Positions 8,500 to 18,052 are shown, counted from the stretch's first letter. The stretch: DNA of 64,000 nt from Streptomyces sp. NBC_01262 (GCF_036226365.1 NZ_CP108462.1:1798001-1862000); one strand, 5' to 3'. Notes: a model not told the origin generated them from the letters alone. Program-made: numbers and translations.

Positions 8500-9458
8500 G
8501 CCGGGAGCTCCCAGGTCGACGGGTGGGTTCTGCCGTAGCTGTCGTAGCCCGTCAGGTCCACCCGGGTCAGCCGCACCAGCTGGTGGGCGTCCAGTGCGAT
8601 GCCGTCCGCGCCGGCGTCGCCGTCCGCGCCGGCACGGGTGAGGCGGACGTCCTCGATGTAGTCGACCAGGCTCGACTGTTCGAGCACGGCGTACACCTCC
8701 GACGGGTACGCGCTCTGCCCGAAGGACCAGCCGTCGCCGGCTTCACCGCCGGTGAACGGGTCGTAGAACTCCCGCAGCCGGTTCCGGGTGTCGGCCAAGG
8801 CGTCCTCCGGCACGGCGTCCTCGTGCAGAGCGAGATCGGCCGAGACCGCGACGTCGACGTACTCCGGGCCGACCACATGGTGGCGGACGGTCAGGATCCG
8901 GCGTGGGTCGAGGAACTCGTGCAAGGCGGTAGTCAGTGCCTCGGTGGGCAGGGGGTGCGTGTCCGCCGTCCCGCCGGGCTCGGGGAGCACGACGACGCTG
9001 ACGTGTGCCGGGGCGGCCGCGGCCGGGGCGGTGCCGGCCAGGTTCCGGCCCGGTACGCACCGCACCCGCCGTACCCCGGCGAGCCCGGTGGCCTGCGGCT
9101 GTTGCGGCCAGGTGGTGCGGACCAGGTACTCGTAGTCGTCCGCGGTCGCGGCCCGGTAGCGTTCGTGCAGCGCGGCGACGCTCTGGCGCACGGCCGCGTC
9201 GAGCCCGCCGGTGGCCGGCTGCGACCAGTCGGGACCGCCGAGCAGTTTCAGGAATTTGAGGGTGTGGCTCTCCGGCATCTGGTCGACCTGGTACAGCTGC
9301 ATCTCGGTCAGCCAGGCGAGCAACTCGACCAGGACGATGCCGGGGTCGCCGGGGTTGTGGTCGGTCCACTCCGGCAGCAGGACGGGGATGAGGGCCCGTG
9401 CCTCGCCGACCAGGTCGTCGTAGTCGTGGTCGTCGAGGCTCGGCAGGGGAATCGGCAC
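8496..9458 (-). CDS. baseplate J-like protein (smaller, Pvc11-like)
   Basis: I choose GTG 9458 (MPIPLPSLDDHDYDD) because GAGGAG lies 4-5 bases upstream; the preceding gene's TGA ends just before. The 320-residue product begins with the LLPEWTDHNPGDPGIVLVELLAWL segment typical of baseplate J/gp47-like wedge proteins. Its second half contains the FYDPFTGG and GWSFG motifs also seen in the larger J protein upstream. It is expected to form a baseplate wedge with the gp25-like and larger J subunits. Confidence 0.85.
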   Translation of the reverse strand: MPIPLPSLDDHDYDDLVGEARALIPVLLPEWTDHNPGDPGIVLVELLAWLTEMQLYQVDQMPESHTLKFLKLLGGPDWSQPATGGLDAAVRQSVAALHERYRAATADDYEYLVRTTWPQQPQATGLAGVRRVRCVPGRNLAGTAPAAAAPAHVSVVVLPEPGGTADTHPLPTEALTTALHEFLDPRRILTVRHHVVGPEYVDVAVSADLALHEDAVPEDALADTRNRLREFYDPFTGGEAGDGWSFGQSAYPSEVYAVLEQSSLVDYIEDVRLTRAGADGDAGADGIALDAHQLVRLTRVDLTGYDSYGRTHPSTWELPA

Positions 9459-9466
9459 GGAACTCC

Positions 9467-12400
9467 TCACGCTCCCAGGATGACGGTGATCTGGTGCCGT
9501 CCGGAGTAGACCAGTGCCCGCTCCAGCCAACGGGTCAGCTCCGCGGCCGCGGGCTCGGCCGCTGACTGCGCCAGCGTGCGGCCGAGCACGGCGTCCAGCC
9601 GGTCGCCGAGCTCGTCGGAGTGGGCGACCTGGGTCACCTCGAGTGCGTGGACGTGGTCGACCCCGTCGACAGCCTCGATCGCCGCGTACAGGTCCGAGCG
9701 GTGCGGTTCGCGGCCGAAGGCCCAGCCGGCGCCGTCCGGTCCTCCGGTCAGCGGGTGCAGGAAGCGTTCCAGGGTCTGCTCGACCTGTCCCCCGACCGTC
9801 CCGGCGACGTCCGGGGAGGACGGCACCACGGTCGCCGCGACGGTCACCTCGATCCACTCCGGGCCGGTGACCCAGAGCGCGGTGGTCGGGCCGCACCGGG
9901 CCCGCAGGTACTCCTCGACCCGGCGCAGCAGCCCCAGGCCGGGTACCGGCCGGGGAGCGCTGGAGTCCGGGACCACGACGACCCCGACCCGGCCGGCGTC
10001 GGCCTCCGCCTCCGCGTGCGCACTGCCCGGCTGGGGGTCCGCCGGGTCGAGCCAGAGGTCGAACGGGTCGAACCGGCTGGGCGGCCAGGCCCGGACCCGG
10101 GCCACCTCGGCCGAGCACGCGAACGCGAGGTCCTGGAAGTCCTCGGCCGTGACGGCGCGGTCGCGGTGGCGCAGCGCCCTCGGACCCCTTTCGCGCACCC
10201 GGTCCAGCGGCTCCCACGCGGAACCGCCGGAGGCCGGCTCGTCATGGGTGACCGAGTCGATGGAGGGAACGGCGGACTTCAGCGTCACGACGGTCCCCTC
10301 GGCGCGGTTGCCCTCCTCGCCCCCGCCCGTGCGGTAGGTGACGCGGATGTTGTTCTGGCCACGCGGCACCACCCGCCCGGCCTGACCGTCACCGAAGCGG
10401 ATCTCACCGGTTCGGGGATCGATGGTGTAGTGGCGGTCCTGCGGACCGGAGCGGTAGAAGTCGGTCACCTCGTGCCACCGTACCCAGACCTGTTCGGGGT
10501 CTTCGGTGACCGTCACGGCGTCGGCGCCCTCGGCCTCGGTCAGCTCGGCCTCCTCCTCCGCCGCCGGGCGTTCCGGCTCACGTACCACCAGTCGCTGACC
10601 GGCCAGGACCGGGTTCTGCGCGGTGGTGAGCGACTGCCCGGCCTCGGCGGTGCCCGATCCGAGGATCTCGTCGGTGACGGTGACGGCCTGCGTGGCCCAG
10701 GTCGTGTTCGGCAGGACCCGGCGCAGCCGCGGCGGGACCGGGAAGGTCCCGTGCCGCAGGCGGAGCCGCAGCCAGCAGCGGCTCTGTCCGAAGTACTCCC
10801 GGGCGGTCAGGTCCGACGGTCCGACGAACCGCACCATGCCCCGGTCGGCCAGGGCCGCGGTCTCGTCGACCGCGGCAAGCGGCTGCCAGCCGTCGGTGCC
10901 GCTGTACTCCCACACCAGGCCGGCGCGGTCGGCCGGATCGGTCCCGGCGAGCCGGTCGGCCGCCACGTCCTCCGGCTCCGGAGGTTCGACCTGCAGGTAG
11001 AGCGTGACCGGCCGGGTGTCGAACGGCTGGTCGAAGCCGAGGTAGAGGGCGGGGTCCGGCTCCGGGTGCGGGGTGAAGGGGATGACGGACCATGGGGTAC
11101 CGGGATCCCGGAGGTGGGTGACGAGGCGGAAGTCGTTGTTGGTGACGCAGACCGGAGCCGCGACGGGCGCCGTCAGCCCCTGGCGGGAACTCCACGACAA
11201 CGTGGTGATCACCGGCGGTGCGAATGTGGCGTCGACCAGCTCGTAGGTGCCGTCATCGTTCCTGGTGTAGTGGGCCGCGACCCCGTAGTCGCCGCCGATC
11301 AGCCGGATGCGCAGCCAGTACTCCTCTACGCCGCCCACCTCGGTGCGCGCGAAGCCGTCGGGTGGGGTGAGCAGCAGGGTGGCGTCCGCGGTGAAGGCGT
11401 AACCCGTGTCGTCGACGGCCACCGGGCGCCAGCGGGCGCCGTCCCAGGCCTCCCAGACGATCCGCGGATCGCCGTCGGTGAGCACCGGCGGGACGGGGCC
11501 GTCCGGGCTGTTGGTCAGGGTCACCTTGAGGGTGAGGTCCGCGCCCGGCCAGACCAGGCTCTGCGGGCAGGCCAGGTAGAAGGTGTCGTTGAAGCGCGGC
11601 TGCTCGCCGAAGGGGTGGAAGTCCTTGGTCACGTCCAGCGGGGTGCCGCCCGCGAACGCGGCGGGCGGCGCCACCGGCTCCGGCTCCGTCTGCGTCCGCA
11701 CCTCGATGCCGGTGACGGTGGGCAGGTCCCAGTCGTAGCCCGCGGTCAGCGACGCCAACTGCGGCAGGGTGGCGTACGCCGCGCCGTCCTGGACGATCTC
11801 CGCCCGGAGCCAGTGCCCGGACCGGCCCTGGAAGAGCTCGGCGGGCCAGTCGGCCGGTACCCGGAAGCTGACCTCGCCGTCGCGGGTCATCGCCAGCGTG
11901 CCGTCCCGCAGACGGGCGTCGCCCGCGTCGGCCGTCTCCGCCGCCGTGCTGGACTCCCCGAGCCGCCGCCACTCGTCGCCGTCCTTGTAGGACCACACCA
12001 GCCGCACCGGGGTGGCCGGGTCACCGGCCTGTCCGGGCCGTGTCAGGGTGACGGCGAGCCGGACGGTGGCGCCGAGGGCCGCCACCGATGCGCCGGCGCT
12101 GAGGTAGAAGAACCGGCCCTGGTCGCTCTCCCCGAACGGGAACACCCCGCCTGCGCTGTCCTGGGGAGCCCTGCTGCCGGTCGCGACCGCGTCGATCGGC
12201 AGCCCCGAGGCGCCGTGCGGCAGCGGCACGTCGAGCTGCGCGCGCAGCCAGCCGGCCGAGATGCCGTTCACGTCGTACGGGGGCAGTTGCGGCAGGCCGG
12301 TGAGGGTCACCGTCCAGGCGCCGTCCTGCGGGGTGCTTCCGGCGTGCGCCGGCTGCCACTGGGCGCCGTCCCAGTACGCCCAGGAGATCGGCCATTCGTC

Positions 12401-13012
12401 GAGCAGCGCGCCGTCCTCGGTGGCCAGGGCCAGGGTGACGTCCTTGGTCCCCTCGGCGGTCAGCACCGGGTCGCAGGCGACGAAGAGCTGGTGCGGCCTC
12501 GGCCCGTCCCCGGTGAGGACGAGCCAGGGTTCGTCCAGGCCGCCGGTCGCCTCGGCGCTGCGGTCGGCGTAGCTGTCGCCGGGGGCGTCGTCCACGAGGA
12601 CGGCTCGCAGCTGGGCCCGGGTCACGACCAGGTCGGTACCGGTCTCGAAGACGACCTCGTCGTCCTCGCCCTCCAGCGGTGCGGCGGCGACCTGTGTGCC
12701 GGCCGGGGCCAGCGCGTCGGTCCGGCTGCCTTCGGCCAGCTGGAAGGTGAGCGGCACGCGCGCGGGCAGCGGCGGCGACGGCTGAGTCCCGATCAGGTTG
12801 AGGAAGGCGAGGTAGTCGCGTTCCGGCACCTGGTTGAGGCGCTGCACCACCAGTTCGGCGAAGCGCGCGAAGACGCCGATCAGGGCCTGGCCGGCGTCGG
12901 CCCGCCCGTCGGCGGGCGGCTGCCAGCCGCTGTAGCGGGTCGCCAGCGCGGTGGTCTGCGCGACCAGGTCGTCGCGGTCGCGGGGGTCGATGGGTGGGGG
13001 CTGTCCGGTCAT
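9467..13012 (-). CDS. large baseplate J-like wedge protein (Pvc12-like)
   Basis: 1181 residues; its ATG overlaps the stop of the gp25-like gene (ATGA). The N-terminus (DLVAQTTALATRYSGW, then ADAGQALIGVFARFAELVVQRLN) is typical of putative baseplate assembly proteins of eCIS loci. The centre is a long beta-rich region with many YWLRIRL- or CWLRLRL-type strands. The C-terminal 300 residues hold the J-like core with YTIDPRTGEIRFGDG and FLHPLTGGPDGAGWAFG. It is one of the largest particle proteins and should bridge hub and wedge. Confidence 0.9.
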   Translation of the reverse strand: MTGQPPPIDPRDRDDLVAQTTALATRYSGWQPPADGRADAGQALIGVFARFAELVVQRLNQVPERDYLAFLNLIGTQPSPPLPARVPLTFQLAEGSRTDALAPAGTQVAAAPLEGEDDEVVFETGTDLVVTRAQLRAVLVDDAPGDSYADRSAEATGGLDEPWLVLTGDGPRPHQLFVACDPVLTAEGTKDVTLALATEDGALLDEWPISWAYWDGAQWQPAHAGSTPQDGAWTVTLTGLPQLPPYDVNGISAGWLRAQLDVPLPHGASGLPIDAVATGSRAPQDSAGGVFPFGESDQGRFFYLSAGASVAALGATVRLAVTLTRPGQAGDPATPVRLVWSYKDGDEWRRLGESSTAAETADAGDARLRDGTLAMTRDGEVSFRVPADWPAELFQGRSGHWLRAEIVQDGAAYATLPQLASLTAGYDWDLPTVTGIEVRTQTEPEPVAPPAAFAGGTPLDVTKDFHPFGEQPRFNDTFYLACPQSLVWPGADLTLKVTLTNSPDGPVPPVLTDGDPRIVWEAWDGARWRPVAVDDTGYAFTADATLLLTPPDGFARTEVGGVEEYWLRIRLIGGDYGVAAHYTRNDDGTYELVDATFAPPVITTLSWSSRQGLTAPVAAPVCVTNNDFRLVTHLRDPGTPWSVIPFTPHPEPDPALYLGFDQPFDTRPVTLYLQVEPPEPEDVAADRLAGTDPADRAGLVWEYSGTDGWQPLAAVDETAALADRGMVRFVGPSDLTAREYFGQSRCWLRLRLRHGTFPVPPRLRRVLPNTTWATQAVTVTDEILGSGTAEAGQSLTTAQNPVLAGQRLVVREPERPAAEEEAELTEAEGADAVTVTEDPEQVWVRWHEVTDFYRSGPQDRHYTIDPRTGEIRFGDGQAGRVVPRGQNNIRVTYRTGGGEEGNRAEGTVVTLKSAVPSIDSVTHDEPASGGSAWEPLDRVRERGPRALRHRDRAVTAEDFQDLAFACSAEVARVRAWPPSRFDPFDLWLDPADPQPGSAHAEAEADAGRVGVVVVPDSSAPRPVPGLGLLRRVEEYLRARCGPTTALWVTGPEWIEVTVAATVVPSSPDVAGTVGGQVEQTLERFLHPLTGGPDGAGWAFGREPHRSDLYAAIEAVDGVDHVHALEVTQVAHSDELGDRLDAVLGRTLAQSAAEPAAAELTRWLERALVYSGRHQITVILGA

Positions 13013-13410
13013 GCGACGTAGAAGGGGTAGACGAGGTTGAAGCGGCTGTTGTTCGACCGCACCCGGTAGTTGATCTCGATGAGCAGCCGGTGGCGGTCGT
13101 CGGGATCGGGCGCCGCGTAGATGTCCAGCACGTCGATCCGCGGTTCCCAGCGGGTCAGTGCATCGCGCACCGACCGGCTGACCCGGCCGGCGGTGCTCGT
13201 GTCGTTGACGTCGAAGACGACGTCATGGATGCCGCAGCCGAAGTCCGGCCGCATGACGCGCTCGCCGGGCGCGGTGCCCAGGATCAGCCAGATCGACTGG
13301 CGGATCGCCGCCGCGCCGCCGCCGGTCAGCGAGATGCCCTGCTCGGGGTCGCAGCCGACCGGGAACGCCCAGCCGGTGCCGAGGAAGCCGTTGTCCACCA
13401 GGCTGGTCAC
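13009..13410 (-). CDS. gp25/GPW-like baseplate wedge protein (Pvc9-like)
   Basis: 133 residues from GTG 13410, which overlaps the stop of the PAAR gene (GTGA). The RQSIWLILGTAPGERVMRPDFGCG segment is the signature of the gp25/gpW lysozyme-like family that starts sheath assembly at the baseplate. The C-terminus (LVYPFYVA) is also typical. It is translationally coupled on both sides, in the usual order tip, gp25, J protein. Confidence 0.92.
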   Translation of the reverse strand: MTSLVDNGFLGTGWAFPVGCDPEQGISLTGGGAAAIRQSIWLILGTAPGERVMRPDFGCGIHDVVFDVNDTSTAGRVSRSVRDALTRWEPRIDVLDIYAAPDPDDRHRLLIEINYRVRSNNSRFNLVYPFYVA

Positions 13411-13805
13411 CCGATCATCACCGTGCCCGTGGCCATGACCGTCCCGTTCGGGAGGTCTTGCGGATCGTTGCAGGTCGAGGCGGGGTCACCGGCCCTGATC
13501 GCGGGTTTTCCGTTGATCCTCACGGTCGTGCTGCCGCCTTCGAGAGTGGCCGTGTTCGACGGCTGCTTCTGGAACGAGGTACCCGGCGGCGCGGGCAGGT
13601 GCGCCGGGGTGTTCCCCGCGGTGGAGCCCGCCACCGCCGCCGGCTTGCCCATGATGGTGACGTCGGCACTCAGTCCACCGTTGATGATCCCGGCGAACGG
13701 GTGCGGCAACGGCGTCGGCACCGGCCCGGATGGCCCGGGCACCATGACGACATGGATGTCGGTGGCCGTGACCAGGTCACCCTGTTTCGCAGCGAACTGC
13801 CCCAT
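13407..13805 (-). CDS. PAAR-like spike tip protein
   Basis: 132 residues from ATG 13805. Short glycine-rich repeats with buried Asp, Pro, Thr and Val (GDLVTATDIHVV, INGKPAIRAGD, GTVMATGTVMIG) fit the PAAR/DUF4150 beta-helix cone that caps the central spike. It lies between the VgrG-like spike gene and gp25, as in other eCIS and type VI loci. It is predicted to sharpen the spike and possibly carry an effector. Confidence 0.88.
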   Translation of the reverse strand: MGQFAAKQGDLVTATDIHVVMVPGPSGPVPTPLPHPFAGIINGGLSADVTIMGKPAAVAGSTAGNTPAHLPAPPGTSFQKQPSNTATLEGGSTTVRINGKPAIRAGDPASTCNDPQDLPNGTVMATGTVMIG

Positions 13806-13823
13806 GGAATCTTCCGCCCCCCT

Positions 13824-14468
13824 TCAGTTGATGTTGATCTGGCTGCCCTTGATGTCCAGCCGTCCGCCGGACTTGACCGCGAGCGCGGATTTGGCCTCCA
13901 CGTTCACCTCGGCCTTGGAGGCGATCTCGACGCCGTTGCCGCTGAGTCGCAGCCGCCCGCCGGCGGAGATGACGACGTCCGCGTCCGCGGTGATCGTGAT
14001 CCGGTTGTCCTTGGTGCTGATCACGATGCTGTTCCCGGCGGTCCTGTCGACGATCTCGATGCGTTCGTCCCGGTCGGTGTCGACCAGCCGGATCACGTGT
14101 CCGCTGCGGGAAGTGATCGCCCGTATGTCGTTGTGGCCGTCGCCGTTGGTGACCGGCGGCTTGTCCTTGCCGTTCCACAGCGCGCCGACGACGTAGGGGA
14201 CCTCCGGGTTGCCGTGCTCGAAGGCGACCAGGACCTCGTCGCCGACCTCGGGCAGGAAGGAGAAGCCACGGCCGGCGCCGGCCATCGGGACCGCCACCCG
14301 CGCCCAGTCGGTCTCGGCGTCGTCCGCCAGCCAGGGCAGGGCCATCTTGACCCGCCCCAGACCGTCGGGGTCCCGGTTGTTGGTGACGATGCCGATCGCC
14401 ACCCCGTGGAACCGCCCGCTCTCCCGGGCGGGCTCCGGGCCCACCAGATGGTCGAAGATCTCCGTCAC
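13824..14468 (-). CDS. spike protein, gp5/VgrG C-terminal-like (baseplate V)
   Basis: I place the start at GTG 14468, with AAGGAGG eight bases upstream and a GTGA overlap with the hub gene. The 214-residue product has the gpV OB-fold segment (RVKMALPWLADDAETDWARV, GDEVLVAFEHGNPEVPYVVG). Alternating V-x-I/V-x repeats follow to the C-terminus, giving the triple beta-helix needle. Together with the next gene it makes up what is one VgrG polypeptide in type VI systems. Confidence 0.9.
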   Translation of the reverse strand: MTEIFDHLVGPEPARESGRFHGVAIGIVTNNRDPDGLGRVKMALPWLADDAETDWARVAVPMAGAGRGFSFLPEVGDEVLVAFEHGNPEVPYVVGALWNGKDKPPVTNGDGHNDIRAITSRSGHVIRLVDTDRDERIEIVDRTAGNSIVISTKDNRITITADADVVISAGGRLRLSGNGVEIASKAEVNVEAKSALAVKSGGRLDIKGSQININ

Positions 14469-15523
14469 GAGGCGTTCCTCCTTACCTGGAGACTGGTCCG
14501 GTAGCCCTCGGCCGCGGTCACCGAGTGGCTGACGGAGTCGAGGTAGTAGGCGCCGCTGAAGGCGGTGCCCGCGCCCTGGATCTCGACCACCTCGCCGGCG
14601 TGCAGCCGGGGCTGCCCCGCGCACTCGGCCTCGCCGGTGATGTAGGCCAGGGCCAGCTCGTCGAACTGGCCGCGGGCCATCTGATCGGCCCGGTCCCGGT
14701 TCGGCGCCGGCAGGTCGATGCTGGTCGAGCCCGCCCTGCCGAAGGCCCGGCCGACCTGGCCGGGGCCGGTGACGGTACCGCCCATGGTGGTGGACTCCTG
14801 GCCGGCGGCCACGGTGGAGACGACGGCCTGCTTGCGCGCCACGTCCCAGCCCCGCACGGAGTGCTCACGCACCTGGGTCAGTGTGCGCAACCGGGGCGTG
14901 AACTCCGAGATGTGGTCGCCGATGCGCAGCTTCGCCGACGGCGGACGGCCGTGCTGCGGCGGCCGGAAGTACAGCACCTTGTCCCGCACGTGGACCTCGT
15001 ACCCGATCAGTCTCGCCCGTTTCTGCAGGAACTCCAGATCCGTCTGGTTGTTCTGCACCACGTAGTCGAGGCTGGTCCGGGTGTCGGTCACCTCGGCCCG
15101 CAGCCCCGCTTCCCGGGCCAGCTGACGGGCGATGGCGCTGTCCCTGGTGCGGGTGAAGGTCCGGGTCTTCTGACCGCGCGCCAGCCGGTGCCGGTAGTCG
15201 TACCCGCGGACGGTCAGCGTCGGCGGCCGGCCCGCGGTGAAGGCGGGCTCCAGACTGGTGACCTCCCCGGTCATCACTGGGTGCAGGTCGCCGATGAACC
15301 CGAGCGAGATCCGCACCTCGGTGCCGACCGCGAAGAGCGGGGAGTCCGACCAGGAGACCGCCAGCCGCTCGGAGTCCCAGTTGTGCAGAGTCACGGTGAA
15401 CATGCTGAGCGCGTGGAGATCCTCCAGGACGGTCACCGACTCCACGTCGAGGCGGGCGTCCGGCGGCAGGCGCACGCCGTCGCACCGGATGTCGAGGTCC
15501 GGCACCGACTCGGCAGCGTTCAT
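14465..15523 (-). CDS. gpD-like tail hub protein (VgrG N-terminal half)
   Basis: 352 residues from ATG 15523. The sequence contains the late-control-D fold motifs GEVTSLEPAF, LTVRGYDYRHRLARG and TDLEFLQKRARLIGYEVHVR, followed by YYLDSVSH near the C-terminus. These mark the gp27/gpD hub that connects tube and spike. Its stop overlaps the spike gene start, so the VgrG module is split into two coupled genes here. Confidence 0.9.
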   Translation of the reverse strand: MNAAESVPDLDIRCDGVRLPPDARLDVESVTVLEDLHALSMFTVTLHNWDSERLAVSWSDSPLFAVGTEVRISLGFIGDLHPVMTGEVTSLEPAFTAGRPPTLTVRGYDYRHRLARGQKTRTFTRTRDSAIARQLAREAGLRAEVTDTRTSLDYVVQNNQTDLEFLQKRARLIGYEVHVRDKVLYFRPPQHGRPPSAKLRIGDHISEFTPRLRTLTQVREHSVRGWDVARKQAVVSTVAAGQESTTMGGTVTGPGQVGRAFGRAGSTSIDLPAPNRDRADQMARGQFDELALAYITGEAECAGQPRLHAGEVVEIQGAGTAFSGAYYLDSVSHSVTAAEGYRTSLQVRRNAS

Positions 15524-15538
15524 CGCGTGGTCCTCCGC

Positions 15539-16315
15539 TCAGCTCAGCCGGGGAACGGTCAGTACCGCGCCCGGTCGCAGGTCACGCGGGTTGACGATGC
15601 CGTTGGCCGAGGCGATGTGCCGCCACAGGCGCGGGTCCCCGTACTCCGCGGCGGCGATGCTGTGCAGTGTGTCGTTGCGCCGGACCACCCACGTCTTGTC
15701 CACATCGGACGAATGAAGCTCCCGCTCCAGCAACTGCGCCTCGGTGAGGGACTCCACGAAGTTGCAGGACAGGGTGGCCCGCACCGGCGTGCCGTCGGGA
15801 AGGAACATCGTGAACCGCTCGTCGAGCCGGGTGAGTACACCGGTGAAGATCTCGGAGAACGCTCCCCAGGAGAGCGTGCACTGGGGCGGACGGTGCAGCT
15901 CCGTGTCGACCTCGGCGAGCCGGGCCACCCGGCCGGTCAGCGCGGTGACGTCGGTCGCGTCGCCGGTCTGGAACGGGTTGGCCGGTGTCACGAACGAGGC
16001 GGCCCGCGACCAGGCCGACGCGCTTGCCCGCGACTCGTAGGTGTCGAAGAACAGCTCGACCGAGAGCGTCGCGGGTTCCACGGAACCGAACTCCTGCTGC
16101 AGGCCGCTCCAGGTCCAGCCGCCCCAAGCCGGTTCGGGCGCTTCCCAGGTCACCGACCGCGACCGGCTGATCTCGTGCGGGTTGAACAACGCCTCGATCG
16201 GGCCGTTGTCCGCGAAGTCCGTTCCGTCGTGGGAGATGGTCAGCTTCTGCAGCCCGCCACCGCCTGGACCGACACCGAGCAGGGTGCTCGCCAGGCCCGC
16301 CTTGTTGAGGGTCAC
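15539..16315 (-). CDS. LysM-containing baseplate protein (Pvc7-like)
   Basis: Start taken at GTG 16315, with GAGGAG upstream and a GTGA overlap with the preceding gene. The 258-residue product begins with a region containing IEALFNPHEISRSRSVTWE, typical of tail/LysM proteins. It ends in one LysM domain (WVVRRNDTLHSIAAAEYGD to LRPGAVLTVPRLS, residues about 205-258). It probably clamps the tube to the hub. The order tube, Pro-rich protein, LysM, hub is usual for these loci. Confidence 0.9.
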   Translation of the reverse strand: MTLNKAGLASTLLGVGPGGGGLQKLTISHDGTDFADNGPIEALFNPHEISRSRSVTWEAPEPAWGGWTWSGLQQEFGSVEPATLSVELFFDTYESRASASAWSRAASFVTPANPFQTGDATDVTALTGRVARLAEVDTELHRPPQCTLSWGAFSEIFTGVLTRLDERFTMFLPDGTPVRATLSCNFVESLTEAQLLERELHSSDVDKTWVVRRNDTLHSIAAAEYGDPRLWRHIASANGIVNPRDLRPGAVLTVPRLS

Positions 16316-17496
16316 CGTCGCACTCCTCGGCGTTCGGCCTCGACGGCCAGCCTGCGCACGATCCGCTGGTGCACCTGGTCCGTGATGTGCGCGACATCCA
16401 CCGGCGCGGCCTCCGCCGGGCGCGGCTGCGGCGTGCCGCGGTCGGCGCGGGGCGCGTCGCCTCCGGGCCCGGTGTACTCGTACGGCGCGGCCTGCGCCGA
16501 ACCCGGGACGACCGGCTGCGATGATGCGCCGGTCGCTTGCCACGCGGCCGTACCGGGTGACTGCCGGTCATGCGGGGCGGTCGCCGTCGCGGCCAAGGGC
16601 AGGGGCAGGCTCCGTACCGGCTGTGCCTGCGGCTGCCGCGCGGAGACCGCCTCGGCCGGGGGCGCCACGGCGGAGGGCTCCGCACCGGGCTGCCCGGGGT
16701 AGGACGCCGGTGCGGGGTGGGCGACGACAGCCGGGGCGGCAAAGGCGGAGTGCGGGCCGTCGGCGGCGCCCGCCCCGGTGGGGGGCGGCGCAGACCGGCC
16801 GGGCATCGCCGGGCCGCGCCGGGGCACCGACGGGAGGTACGCCATCACCGGGCCGGAAGTGAACGGCTTCGACGGCGGAACCGGGCCCGCACGGTCCGGC
16901 AGCGCGAGGCCGGGCGCCCCGGCGATGCCCGGCCTCGCCACCCGGTCACGTGAAGCGGGCGGGCCGGGCACGCCGGTCGTGGACGACTTCCCGGATCCCG
17001 CACGGGAGAGCGGAGACGTCGTGGGGGCCGACGGCGCGTCGACCTTGCGCTGGATCATCGGCTTCGCACTCGCCAGAGTCGGAGATGTCACGGGGCGCGC
17101 GGGACCGGGACGCGCCGGGCCTGCTCCCGGCCGGGCCGGGCGAGCCGCCGGCACCACCGGGCCGTCGACGGTCACCGGCGCGCGGCGAGCCGCGACGACC
17201 GGGCCGGGCCCAGTCGGCGCCGGCGAGCCCGGTTCGGCCGCGTTTCCCCTGGCAGCGGAGGACCCCAGCTCGCCCGACGGCGCGGGTCGTGCGTACACGA
17301 TGGGCGCCGCCGAGCCGGCGTACGGCGCCGGGGCGGCGTACCGCGAGGCCAGCTCGGCCAGCGGGAGCCCGGCCGTCATGCCGTGGTGCCGGGTGAGCAC
17401 GGTCCGCGCCTGGCCCGGGTCGCCCACCCCGGGGCGCAGCGCCCGCCGCGACAGCCGGTGGAGCAGCGCCGGGTCGAAGGTCGTGTCGTCGTCCAT
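16312..17496 (-). CDS. Pro/Ala-rich disordered eCIS protein
   Basis: 394 residues from ATG 17496, behind AGGAAG. The N-terminal 55 residues look folded (LLHRLSRRALRPGVGDPGQA). About 300 residues follow of Pro, Ala and Gly with few hydrophobics, a predicted disordered linker. The end is a basic amphipathic helix (ITDQVHQRIVRRLAVEAERR). It sits between tube and LysM genes, so it is likely a particle component or assembly factor. The antisense frame is long because of base composition and is not a gene. Confidence 0.75.
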   Translation of the reverse strand: MDDDTTFDPALLHRLSRRALRPGVGDPGQARTVLTRHHGMTAGLPLAELASRYAAPAPYAGSAAPIVYARPAPSGELGSSAARGNAAEPGSPAPTGPGPVVAARRAPVTVDGPVVPAARPARPGAGPARPGPARPVTSPTLASAKPMIQRKVDAPSAPTTSPLSRAGSGKSSTTGVPGPPASRDRVARPGIAGAPGLALPDRAGPVPPSKPFTSGPVMAYLPSVPRRGPAMPGRSAPPPTGAGAADGPHSAFAAPAVVAHPAPASYPGQPGAEPSAVAPPAEAVSARQPQAQPVRSLPLPLAATATAPHDRQSPGTAAWQATGASSQPVVPGSAQAAPYEYTGPGGDAPRADRGTPQPRPAEAAPVDVAHITDQVHQRIVRRLAVEAERRGVRR

Positions 17497-17509
17497 CTCA
17501 GACTTCCTG

Positions 17510-18052
17510 TCAGCCGGCCATGCCGGCGATGCCCTGACCCAGCGCGAGGGCCTGGCCCAGCAGGGGCTTGGTCAGTCCCTCATGCACCAGTTCCAGGGAT
17601 TCGAAGCCGACCTGGTCGCTGCCGGCGTTGAAGGTCGGGCCGGTCCAGCTCACGGGCAGCGCGTTGCGGAAGTTCCACCACATCACCGGGATCTGGCGCC
17701 GGTCGAGCAGGGCGATCGTGCCGTTCTTGCGCTGGATGACACCGCGGGCGGTGTTGTCGTACCAGTTCCAGAGCTCGCTGATCGCGCTCAGCCCGTGCCG
17801 CAGCACCAGATTCGAAGGACTGGCCGCGCCGGGCAACTGGTGAACGAAGCCGTTGACCCCGCCCTCCCGGTAGGACTCCATCTCGATCCGGCTCTCCAGA
17901 CCGCTGACCTCGGTGAAGCCGCCGACGAGCATGCCTTCGATCTCCACCGCGAAGTTGAAGGTCGTGAACGGGTCCGGCAGCCGCAGACCGGTCCAGTTGC
18001 CCACGGCGGACGGCGCCCAGCTCAGTCCGAGCGGAATCCCGGTCGACGTCAT
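17510..18052 (-). CDS. second tube-type protein (gp19-like, tube initiator)
   Basis: 180 residues from ATG 18052, overlapping the stop of the small DUF6760-like gene (ATGA). FNFAVEIEGMLVGGFTEVSG is the common start of phage T4 gp19-like tail tube proteins. The residues SWTGPTFNAGSDQVGFESLELVHEGL form the usual C-terminal strand set. It differs from the main tube protein upstream by a longer tail (residues 155-180). It probably forms the first tube rings on the hub. Confidence 0.88.
   Translation of the reverse strand: MTSTGIPLGLSWAPSAVGNWTGLRLPDPFTTFNFAVEIEGMLVGGFTEVSGLESRIEMESYREGGVNGFVHQLPGAASPSNLVLRHGLSAISELWNWYDNTARGVIQRKNGTIALLDRRQIPVMWWNFRNALPVSWTGPTFNAGSDQVGFESLELVHEGLTKPLLGQALALGQGIAGMAG

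Noticed and set aside
8496..10217. 573-codon version of the smaller baseplate J protein
   Set aside because: The first 250 residues overlap the large J gene in another frame and are Arg/Gly-rich. GTG 9458 with GAGGAG fits the family.
9620..13021. 1133-codon plus-strand open frame
   Set aside because: It is exactly antisense to the large baseplate J gene. Its translation is rich in Gly, Arg, Val and Asp with no motif, while the minus strand encodes a clear family.
14525..16702. 725-codon plus-strand open frame
   Set aside because: Antisense shadow of the hub, LysM and Pro-rich genes; low-complexity translation.
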